A DNA stretch of 43,796 nucleotides from JALYUM01 sp036688685. GTDB lineage: Bacteria > Pseudomonadota > Gammaproteobacteria > Burkholderiales > Burkholderiaceae_D. Positions 6,940 through 18,900 of this stretch are shown here, one piece after another. The stretch spans positions 1-43,796 of the forward strand of contig NZ_JAQQPS010000035.1 in NCBI RefSeq assembly GCF_036688685.1, written 5' to 3'. The first letter of the stretch is position 1; each line of letters opens with the position of its first letter. A program made the position numbers and the translations under genes. Under the pieces are notes generated by a model. It was given only the letters and a program-made list of their open reading frames with translations. It was not told the origin of the DNA and ran no database searches.

Positions 6940-9900
6940 GGCAACCGCCGCAATGTCGATGTCGACATGCGACAGGACCGGTGCAGCATGGCCGTCGGAG
7001 ACGCTGTAGCCAAGACGCGCGTAATGTGCACGCTGGTTACCATAGCCGGCTGCGGCGTAGCCTGACCCACCCGAGGCGTTTGCCAGCGGGACGAAACGCA
7101 GCTTGCCGGCATCCAGGTCCGCCTTGGTGAAGCCCATGCCGACGGTCGCAGCGGTCCAGGCGCCGCTGCGCAGGACCTGCAAATTGCCCTGCGCAGGCAG
7201 TTCGATCACCGTGATGGTCAAGGCGTCGCCGTCGGCGTCCTGCACCGCGAAATCGCTCCAGCGCATGACCAGTGCCGTATCCTCGACACCGGTTGCGACC
7301 GATACCTGCGCCGTTGGTGCACCATTGAGCGGTGTGACGGTCAAGCGTACCGTCGCCACGTTCGAATCGAGCTTGCCGTCATTGATAACGTAGGTGTAGC
7401 TGTCCTGGCCGGCGTAGTTCGCTGCCGGACGGTAGCTGACGCTGCCGTCTGCGTTGACAGTCAGCGTGCCGTGGACAGGACCGCTGACCACGCGCACTGC
7501 CAGCTTGTCACCGTCGATGTCGAACGCGGAAGCGAGCGGCTGGAGCGATACGGCCGCGCCTTGCACCATGCTGGCCGACAGGTCGATTGCAACCGGCGCA
7601 TCGTTCACCGGCAGCACGGTAATGCGCAATGTTGCGCTGTTGGAGAACAGCGCGCCGTCACGCAACCTGAATTGCACTGTGTCGTCACCGTTGAAGTTCG
7701 CCGCCGGGGTGTAGCGATAGCGGCCGTCCGCTTGCCGCACAAGGGTACCGTGCAGCGGTGCGGCAAATACTTCGGCGTCCAGCGTGATGCTGTCCACGTC
7801 GTAGCCCAGCGTACGCAGGTCGACGACGATCGTACCGTCTTCGTCGAGCGTCACCGTGCCATCCTGTGCGACAGGCGCATCGTTCACTGGCGTGACTACC
7901 AGGTTCACCGTGACGACGTTCGAATCGGCCTGTCCATCGCTGATACGGTAAGTGAAGCTGTCGGCGCCCGCGTAGTTCTGTGCCGGACGGTAGATGAAGG
8001 TGCCGTCGGCGGCAATGCTCACGCTGCCGTGTTGCGGCCCCGTGACCACGTATGCGCTCAGCGTGTCGCCGTCGATGTCGGATGCGCCCGTCAACGGGTC
8101 GAAACTGACCGCGTCGTCTTCGTCCAGCGTCAGGTCGCGTCCCGTGAGTACAGGGGCATCGTTGACCGGTTGCACGTCGATATGCAGCAGCGCTTCGGCC
8201 GAATCCAGCTCGCCATCGTTGAGGACAAAGCGTATGCCTTCCTCGCCGAAGTAGTTAGCCTCCGGACGGTAGAGCCACCGGCCGTCATCCTGGCGCGTGA
8301 GCGTGCCGTGCGCCGGCATGCCGGTCACGCGCACACTCAGGGCGTCGCCATCGGCGTCGGTGCCGAAGGCAGCGAAGTCGAGCATGATGCTGCCGTCTTC
8401 GAGCATCGTCATGCTGGCATTGTGCGCGGTCGGGGCCGTGTTCGATAACAGGACCGTGAATCGCACTGTGACGGGTGTGGACGTGCCGGTGCCGTCGTCG
8501 GCGACATACGTGAATGCATCGATGCCGGCATAGGCCGCGTCGGCCACATAGGTCCAGGTGCCGTCTGCATTTTCGAGGATGCTGCCATGCCCGGGCTGGA
8601 TCAGCACCCGAGCGGTGAGCGCATCGCCGTCGGCATCGGTGACACCGGCCAGCGGATTGAAGGACCATGGCGCACCGGCGGTGACCGTTGCGTCGATCAG
8701 GCCTTGTTCGGCAAAGGGCACGTCGTTAACCGGACGCACCGTGATGCGGACGGTGGCAACGTTGGACTGGCCGTCGCTGCTGGTGAAACGATACGTGAAG
8801 CGGTCTTCGCCGTGGTAGTTCTCCTCAGGAACGTAGCGCGGTTGCCCTGCAGCGTCGAGTGTCACGACACCATGCAAAGGGCCGGCGACGATCTCGACCA
8901 CGGGCGCAACGGGACCGCCCGGAAGATCGTTGGCGAGTACCGGGACAGTGACCGCAGTATCCTCATCGATCATGATCGTGTCGTCAGTTGCGATCGCCTG
9001 TTTGACCAGGTGGATATCGCGGATCGATACGCTGCTGTTCGTGGCGCCGAAGCCGATCAGGTCGAACGAGAGACTCGCTGTTTGCCCGGCAAAGGCGCCG
9101 TCTTGCAGGTCCAGATAGTAGGTCGTGCTCCCGTCGGTGTTGAGCACCTTTCGAATTGCCGATGACATGGCAGCCTGGCCGCTTGCCTGAATATTGAGGA
9201 CGGCATCGGAGAGCGCCAATCCATCGGTATCGACCAACGACGCGCCATTTTGCCTGGACAAAAGCGCCACCTCGAAGGCATCGCGCGGTCCCGAACTGTC
9301 ATCCGCCATTTGGTTATTGACAGTAAATGCCAGATAGCGATCCTGCGCTCCGATGACGAAGGACTGTTCGAGGTGCGCATTGCTAACGGCGCTCTCAGCC
9401 AGTACGAGTTCGCCATTGCCTCCCCGCACAACCGCTGCACTCGTCCAATTGTCGAAGCCTTCCAGGAGTGTATCGTGGATGACCGATGCCCATTGCGGCT
9501 CTCCCGTTCCCGAAATGATGCTGGCTGACCCGCCGCCGATCACGCTGGCGTTGCCCAGGTCGTAGAGGTTTGACAGCGTCAACCCAAGGGTGGCGAGGTC
9601 TTGCGCAGAGGGCAAACGCCGCACACCAGGGTCGAGATAACGCGACATCACTGTCTCACCACCATCGATACTGTCAAGGCCAAGGACATGGCCAAACTCA
9701 TGAATCAGCACGGTCAGGAGATCCAGGCGCGACTTGGCAGCGCTGTTCGGCTTCGCTGCAAGATCGGATGCGCCGGATCTTTGTTCAAATTCATCATTGT
9801 CCGCAGGCGAATTTCCCACATACCAGCCCCAGCCAGCCCCGTCCTCGGACAGCGTGATCTGGTTTCCTAGCGTAACGGCAGCCAGCGTTGGCGCAAGCGC

Positions 9901-12900
9901 GCCGATTCGCAGATGCACTTCATCGAGCGAACCGCTTGGCACGCCCGCGGCAATCCAGTAGCGGCGGGCGCTTTCAACGACGGATTGCACGTCATTCAGG
10001 GCGAGTGGAACAATATCCGCTGCGTTCCCATGTTTTGTCACAGACTGTGGAAGAGGTATTCCTGTGGCCATGCGGAATATCGTGGCCGTCGCTTTGCCAG
10101 AATTGGATTTGGTTGGCTTAGCTTCCGGTATCGAAATCTTGACGCCAATCCCCTGAATCGTGTACCCATCTCTGTCAATTAATGTACGCATTCTGATCGC
10201 TGCTTGCCTCTGCGCCGGATCCTGCAAGCTTTTGTTACTGATATGATTAGCTGCAGCCTGCTTGATCCAACGCCCGACCTGACCGAACGTCGGCTTTTTG
10301 GCCTGCCCGGGCGTAGGCTTGATGGTGCTCTTGATTTCAAGTGCCCAGATGATTTTGTTATCATCGTCGATCCAATACCCGTCGAATCCATTATCTGACA
10401 CGTTGACGAGTGGCTTGAAATCTGCACCCGTTGCCTGGTTCATGAACAGAAGAACCAGCTTTTCAGCCAGCATTCCGTCGTTCTTTCGACTCGATTTGGG
10501 AACGTGAATGACTGGCGTCTGCAAAAACGTTACAGGCGAGAGCGGGATCGATCTCAAGTCGAGCTTGCCACCTGCGACTGAAGCCTGAATTCCAGGCACG
10601 ATCGTAAATCCAACTTGCATCAGGACTTCAAGGCTTTGTATATTCGTGTTTTTCGCCAGCTTCTGGACTCTTACGCTCAGCGCCTCAACAGTTTGCGCCA
10701 TCCTTGTCACTGTTCGCGGAAGTTTGATCCTGGCTCGCGCCGCCCTTGCGTTTCCAGCTGCTGCGGCAACGTTCGGCTTCGCATCGAATTTTGACTTTTT
10801 CGCGCCGACAAATGCCGCCGCGGCGTCTGTCAACGCCAGGGCCATCCCGGCAAATTCGCCGTCCAGTGCTTTATTGAACGCGTCATAGATATCAATCGCG
10901 GCGCCGCTGAACTTATTTCTGTACAGCAGATCCCCAATAATGGCACGCCAGAACTCATCGGCTGTGATTTCTTCCTCGGCGAATTGCCGGCCAATCTCGC
11001 TGAGCCCCGGCATGTCCGGCATGGGTTCATTCATGATCAGGCGGTTCAGGGTATACACGCCTTGGAGCAAGACATCTGCCAGCTGAAGGGGTAACTGTAT
11101 GAAGCTTGATCCAATGCCTTCGGCCGTTCCGGCCCAGTCCCCTGCCGGTGTTTCGTCGTCAGGTTCCATTGCGTTGAATACCTTGGCCGCTTCGGCCATG
11201 TTGTCGAGCTGACTGTCGTTTGGCATCTCCAACCGCGACAGCAGGCCACCCGCAACCGCATTCGACAGGAACCAGAAGCCCGACATCAGCCGCAGCGCTT
11301 CTTTCGACGCTACCGTCGTCACGTCTTCATAAATTTCCTCGGCGGACGAAGACGCTTCCTTGACTGCCGCGCTTACACGGTCGGACAATTGCGACCACAT
11401 CGACCCGGACGTTTGCAACGCGGCGGCCACATTCGCAGGAACGGCGGTGAATTTCGCCGGCAAATTACCCTCGGTTTCGGTATCCCATACCGGCGCCGTC
11501 GCCATGCCGTAAATCCAGCCGAACTGCTGGTCGTCGTTGGAACCGTTGTAGCGCGATGGCGTGACGCCCGGGATCTGCGGACCGCCAGGCGACGTCCGGT
11601 CGATCGGCGTCGACAACGGTCGCCCCTTGGCATCGATGGCAGCCTGGATCAAAAGCGGCGCATCCCATATGAACAGGGCCTTGTAGATCCGGTCCATATT
11701 GTTCGAGTAATCCTCGACCAGCACGCTGGCGTACAACTTGCCGTCCGCTGTCAGCGAGATCTGGTCAATCGAACCATCCTGGATCGGCGTCGTCGCACCG
11801 AGGAAGTAAGGTCCGCCATTTTTACCAAGAGGATCCTTGATCACCCCGATTTTTCCGCCGATCTGGTGACCGGCACCCCAGCCTTCATAGTCCGTGTAAT
11901 GGGTGTCGTTGAAGATATAGTTCAGATCGGACACCAGCGCGTACTCTTCCCCACCGTAGACCGCCATGACGATGCCGTTCGCGCGCTGGATATTCTCCTG
12001 GAACTTTTTTTCCAGCCATGCACTGTCAGACGCCTGCGGTGTCAACAATGTCGAGGCGATTGGCAACAGGTCGCCCAACGTTCCTTTTTCACCGATATCG
12101 AAACGTATGCCAGCCACACCCCGGTCATAATCCTTCGCGTTGGTCAGCAAGAATTCGCCGGGCTTGGCACCGGTGGTGATGAACATCGGCCCTTTGCCCT
12201 GGTTCGATTGCGGGTAGTCCGACAGTGCCACTGTTTTAATGGCACTGGTGCCAATCTTGCCATTCACGTCGACCAGACCGAGGTCGATCACGTACACGTT
12301 GCCGGGAGTCGTGGCCGGGGCATTGTTGATGGCGATACGATCCGCCATCGCCGTCACTGCCAGATACCGTCCGGAATTGACCGCGGATGCCATGAATCCT
12401 CCCGGACTCGCCATGGCCGGCAGTGCCAGAACTTGCTGCGTTTTCAGGAAGCCGGACGACATCTGGTCGATGTTAATGCGCAGCAGGCGGCCATTGGAAG
12501 CGGTGCCGTACTGATTGCCCTCGGTGACATACAGCCAGCCGCCGTTGGCGAGCAGGCTCGAGATTTGCGTGGTCGAGTTCTGCACGTTGACCGTGTAGAC
12601 GATTGCCTTCGTTTCCGTGTCCATGACATAAATCTTGCCATTGCGCGCAGCGACGAATGCCAGGGTACCGTCCGGCGTGAATGCGATCTGGTTGGTGTAG
12701 TAACCCGAGAAATCCAGCGGTGCGCCAGCATCGTCGACTTTTACTTCCGTCACCAGATCGATGGCTGTATTGCCCAGGCTGGCCGCGTCGGGCGTGCTCG
12801 ACTTGAACACGTGAATGGTGTCTTTATTTGTAACAAGCACATCCTCGAAGCCACCGTCCAGCCAGCTCTCGATGTAGCTGCTGGTAGACCACTTGTCAGG

Positions 12901-15900
12901 GACGCTCGCTCCATTTGGTCCGGACACTTTGGCAGCACGCTCGATATAGATGTCGTGCTGTGACAGGGAAATACCCGGCGGAACATTAATTGAAATTGAA
13001 CCGTCGGCGCCGATGGTGGCGGCAAACGTCTGCCATATCAGGCCGCGGTCTGGCGCCGTGCCGGAGGCCGTCTGTGCCGGAAGCTGGTCGCCACGCGGGA
13101 CGAGTCCGATACGCAGTTTGAAATTCCCTTTGGCCTGGTCGGGCGGAATGAAATTGGTCCCCGTCAGCGTCAGTTTTCGCAAACTCGGATCAAACGCAAG
13201 GCCTGTAATATCCGGTGCATACGGATCCGAAGGGTCGGGCGGCGAAGCATCGAACGACAACGCAATTTTGTTCGCGTCAAAGTCCGTTCCCGGTACTTGT
13301 TTCTGATAGGAGCCGCTGGTCGTGTAACTGATCAGCGACACGACCGACATGGCGGCAAAAATACCCAGGGCTGCCGTCGCCATGAACGCCGTGGGCGCCA
13401 TCGCGATATTGGTTTGGGGCGACCAGATCGCGTCCCAATTGAGCAAGCTGCCGCTTACCTTGGTTTCACCCGTATTTTCGTTGATGTCAACGCGGCTGGA
13501 CGTGACCAGCATGGTGCCGGAGCCCGTAATGCCGCCGAACGGCGGGCTCGACGTCCGCGCCATGCCATCGCTGCCCACGACACCATTGTCGACCAGCCAC
13601 CATGTGTCGTGGCTGACGCCTGCTGCGTCGTTGATCGTACCCTTCTGCCAGAAAAACACTTCGGTGCCTGCTGCAAGCGGGCCGGAACCATCCGCGGCAG
13701 TGACGTTGACCGCGAGTTGCAGCGGCAGCGCCGATGTCTGGTCGCCGATATGAATATCCACCGCACCAATCGCCTGCATCAAGTCCGGCACCGGCAAGGC
13801 AAGCCCCAAATCGGTCAAGCTGTGCGCATTGACCGATACCGTGGCATCGTTCTGCAAGGCGCCGGGGGCGACCATGATCAGGTTGCCCTGGGCATCCGCA
13901 ACCGACGCGCCGTCGGCTGCCACCACGAGTGCGCTGCCGACAGCCGGCTGCTCCACCCGCAGCACAATGTCGTGCTGCATGCCGCCATTGACGACCGAGA
14001 TCAGCGCCAGGCCCGCGCCTTTTGCGAGGATCAAGCCATCAGGCGAAATTTCTGCCACATCGGGATTGCTGATGTAGTAGCGCGTACCACTGGCGGCCGA
14101 CGAGATATTGGTATGGTCGGGCAGCGTGACTTTCAGCTGGCGCTGACCGGTTCCCGCAGGCAGGTCGATTGCGCGCGGATACACGTCGACGTCGAACGTT
14201 TGCGCCTTCATTAACAGATTCACTTCCGAATCGACGCTGATTGTCGTAATGCCTTCGATGCCGCGCGCGCGCGCGCTGAGCACAGTGACGCCGGCCTGAA
14301 TGGCCCGCACCATTCCGTTATCCTGTAACGCAAGCACGCCTGCGTTAGAGCTGCTCAGATGGGCGAACGACGCATCGACTGCAACGCCTTTCTCATCCGC
14401 GAAATCGGCAGTCACCTTCACCTGAACGGATCCGCCCAGCGCGATCGCAGCGATACGGTCGACATGCAGCATGACCAGCGCAGCCCCACTGACATCCACC
14501 CCCACCTCGATCGGCGCCCCAACCGCATACCCATCGTCGGCCTGCACCGTGATGCTCGCGTGCCCGGAGAACCCCGGTTCCGGCGTAAAGATCAATGTCT
14601 GCCCATCGGCCGCCAGGCGCGCCGTGCCGTGGGTGGCGCCGAGCACCTTCCAGAACACGGTGTCGCCTTCCAGGTCCGGCGCCAGCGTATCGAGGCCCAC
14701 GCTGGTGCCAAGGTCGGTATGCGTCTTGACCAGGTGCGCCAGGTCGGCCGCCGGCGCTGCCGGCGCCTGGTTGGTGCGCACGCCATAGTTGGCATACAGG
14801 AGCTGGCGGTCAGCCGCGTTAACCAGGCCGTCGCCGTCGATGTCGCCACCGACGGCGCCAGCGGCCAGCATCTGCTCGAACAGCGCGCTGTCGGCGCCGT
14901 CGAGCTTGCCGTCCCGGTTCAGGTCGCCGGCCAGCGCGATGCGGACGTCGACTTGTCCGGCACCCTGCAGCGTCAGCAATTTCATGCCTTCCTCGGTCAC
15001 CCGCAGGATGGTGGTGGTGCTGGCGCCGCTATGCGCACTGCCGAGAATGGTGGCGCCGACCGTGCCCAACTGGACGGTTGCGCCTGTGGTGGTCACGGCA
15101 ATCAACACCGTGCCGGCCGCGCCCGGCGTCTTGATGCTGGACGCCAGTTCCGTGGCGCGCACGGTGAAACTCAGGTTGAGCGGGGTGCCGGCCGAAAGTA
15201 CCCCGTTCCAGGTATTGGCGCCGATACCGGCGGCACTTGCTGCGGCGGTCCAGTTAACCGCCGCGCCGAGGCTGGCCGTGACCGGCTCGGTGATCGGCGT
15301 GCCGTCGGCATGGTAGCCATATTGGGCGCCGGTGTCGGCGCCGCCCAGGGCGCGCACCAGGCTCAAACGACCCTGGGTATCGTAACGATAGGCGTACGAC
15401 GCACCGCCATCGACGGCGCCGGTGACAGGTCCGGCGATGTTCACGATGCGACCAAGCGCATCGCGCAAGAAGGTGACGCGCGCGTTGGCATCGGCGCCGA
15501 CCAGCGCGACACCGCTGTCGCTCACCAGCCACTGCTGGCCGTCGGTGAACGCCACCGCCATCATGCGGCCTTGCGCATCGAGCTGATAGCGGGTGCCGTC
15601 CGGACCCGTGAGCGTGTAAGCCGCCGGTTGCCAAGGCAGGCCGGTGACCGCGTCGTACAGGCGCGTACCCTGGCGCTGCAGGCTGACCGCCTGGCCATCG
15701 AGCCCATTCTGGGCGTCGATGGTGGTCGCCTCGAGGGTCCAGCCATTCGATGTCGTGAATTGCGGATGCACCACCACTGGCGCGCCGTCGACGATGCCCT
15801 GGCCGTTGGCTGCCACCTGGGACACGGCGCCCAGCGTGAATTGCAAGTATTGCGTGGCGGCGCCGGCGGCGCTGACACTGCCCGGCATTTGCAGCCAGAG

Positions 15901-18900
15901 GCGCGCACCGTCACGCCAGGCAGCCAGGCCGTCGCTGCCGTCGGACGTCACCTGGTCGTTCGTCAGGTGCGTGGCCAGCAGTGGCAAGGACCAGTTGCCT
16001 ATGTCGCCTTCGACACCCGCTGCCAGGGTGCGGGTCAGCGCCAGCGTATGGCCGCCCAGCGTGAAGCTGGCGTCGGTGACGCTGGCAAGGTCGAGCGATT
16101 TATTGGCGCTGTCGATCACCACGCGCGTGTCGATCTCGCTGGTGCGTCCGGACAGGTCCCAAGCCGTCAGGCGCAGCTGGTAGACGCCGTTCGCGAACAG
16201 CGCCGGGTCGAGCGTGGCCAGATCGAACAAGCCGTTCGCACTGGTGGCGCTGCTGTCCGCGCCGCCGATCCGGGTCCAGTTGTTGCCGGAACCGCTGGCG
16301 AGCTCCAGCTTCCATCCCATCAGCTGCGCCTCGGCGAGGTTCGCCTGCAGACTGATGGTGCGCGACACCGTCAATGGCGCAGTACTCAAGCCGGCCGGCA
16401 GTGCGCCGCCCCAGGTCAGCAGCGGTGCGGCGGTATCAAGCGGATCGCGCACGCGAATCTGCTGGACAGAAGTGGTGCGGAAGCCATCCACGTCGGTGGC
16501 CACGATGCGCACTTCCATGATGCCGGCCGTGGCCGGCGTCAGGCGCACGCGCCCGGCGCTGTCCAGTACTGCATCGGTCCAGCCGGCGCTGCCGGGCGCA
16601 CGCACCTGGGCCGTGATGCTGGCCATGGCGCTGAAGCTGCTGGCGCGCACGGTCGCAAGCACGGTCTGGCCCGGCAACACCGGCGTGGCCGGCGTCAGGT
16701 CGACCAGCACCACCGGGGCGTTCATGGCCGCATCGGCGACCACGCGCAGGGTGAACGTGCGGGTGACGGTGTCGGCGCCGTCGGTCACGCGCGCGGTGAC
16801 CACCACATCGCCCAGTTGCCCCGGTCCCGGGGTCCAGCTGAGCGTGCCCGCCTGGGCGTCATACACGGCGCCCTGCGGCAGGTTGTCGAACGATACATGC
16901 AGCGCTTGCGTCTGCGCCGCGCCGTCGATGTCGCTGACGCGAATGGCATTTGCGGGGCCGCCGCTGCCTTTGACGACTGGCAGCACGACACTCTGGCCGA
17001 CCACGAGCGCATGGCTGGCGACGTCGATCTGCGGCGCCCGGTTGACGTCGAGCACGCGCACCTGCACCGAGGTGATACTGGTTGCCACGCCGTCGCTGGC
17101 GGTAAAGCGGAAGGTGTACAGCCCGGCTTTGGTGGCGGCGTTGTCGACCGCATTGGCGTCCGGCGTCCACTCGAAATACCCTGTGGCCGCGTCGAAATGC
17201 ACGCCGCCCGGGGTGGTGGCGTCATGCAGCAGGGACAGGCCGACGAGGTCGCCGTCCGGGTCCGAACTGCGCACCGAGAAGCCGAGCGTCTGGCCTTCAT
17301 GCACGATCTGGATCGGCATCGGCAGCACCAGCGGCGCCTGGTTGACGTTCGCCACCCGCAATTCGATGGTGCGCGTGACCGAGGCGGCGCCGTCACCGGC
17401 GCTGATAACCAGTTGGTACACGCCCGAGGCGCCGCCCTGGGCCGCCAGCATGCCCGGAGTCCAGCGCAAGATCAGGCTGGCCTGGCCGTTCGCGCCGGCG
17501 CTGCGCTCCATCACCATCCCGGCCGGCAAGCCGGTAACGGTCCAGTTCATCGCGTCGAAGTCGGCGTCCTGCACGACGACCGAGAGTGCCACCGGCACAC
17601 CTTCAGTAGCCTGCATGACCGCCCCGCCATTGCTGGCCGTGACGCTGGCACCAGTGGCATTGATCGCCAACAGTTCTGGCGCACTGTTCGCGGCCCGCAC
17701 CACGATGCGCAGGTCGCTGAATACCACGTTAGCCCGGGCCACGAAATCGGCGCCCAGCGGGATGCCGGCATTGACCGGCGGCAGGCCGCTGTCGCTGACC
17801 TGCAGGCTGATATCGTAACTGCCCAGCTGGGCCGCCGTCGGCGTCCAGCTGATATAGGCATTGCCGTACTGCGGGTCGACGACAATGTGCGCGCCGTCCG
17901 GCAATCCCTGGGCGCTGTAGTCCAGCGCATCCTGGTCCGGATCGGACACCTTGATCGGGATGCGCAATTCCTGCCCCACCAGCGCAACCGAGCGCGCCGG
18001 GACAGTCACGACCGGTGGTTCGGTCAGGCTGCTGGCGGTCAGAACGAACGTGGTCGCGCTGGCCAATGCCTTCGACGGGTCGCCGCCGCCATTGTTCTGG
18101 GCCACCACGGTAATCGTGTAGTCGCCGCGGTCGCCGGCACCCGGGGCGAAGTTGATGACAGCGCTGGCATTGGCGCCGCTGCCGGTCTGCGTGAACGTTG
18201 CGAAGCGCGGCAGGCCGACCACGGTCAACGTGACCGGCTGGCCGTCCGGGTCGGTGGCGCTGATTGGAATACTCAGCTGCGCGCCCTTGCCGACAATGGC
18301 ACTGGCGATGCTGGCCAAAACCGGCGGACGGTAGGATTGTTCGACCACGATCGGGATGACGACCTGGCTGAAGGCAGGCATGCCGCCATCGCCATTATCT
18401 GTCGCCGTCACGGTGACCTGGTAGGTGCCGGCCTGGGCGTAGCCGGGCGTCCACAGGATTTCCAGTGTGTCGGCGTCGAAGCGCGCGCCTGGCGGCAAGC
18501 CATCGACCTGATAATGCACGGTGGACGTGCCCTGCCCTTCGGACAGCGCGCCCGTGGGGTTGATCGGGTTGAGACGGATTTTGGGTGCGAAGTCCGGATT
18601 GTCCGGATCGAACGCGAACACGCTCACCTGCAGCGCCTGGCCTTCGAGCACCTGCCAGCTGTCTGCGGCGGCGAATATCGGCGCGCCATTGGCGTTGAGA
18701 ACATTCAGGACCAGGTTTTGGGTGACTTTGGTCGTGACGGCCGCGCCGCCGTTCGGTGGCGTGAAGGTTGCCGTCACGACCACCGGCAGCGTGAACGTGC
18801 CGTGCTGGTTGTAGCCCGGCGTCCAGTCGAACCAGCCGGTGTCGCGGTTAAGCGTGGCGCCGCCAGGCAGCATGGCGATGTCGTAGGTGAGCGTGACACG

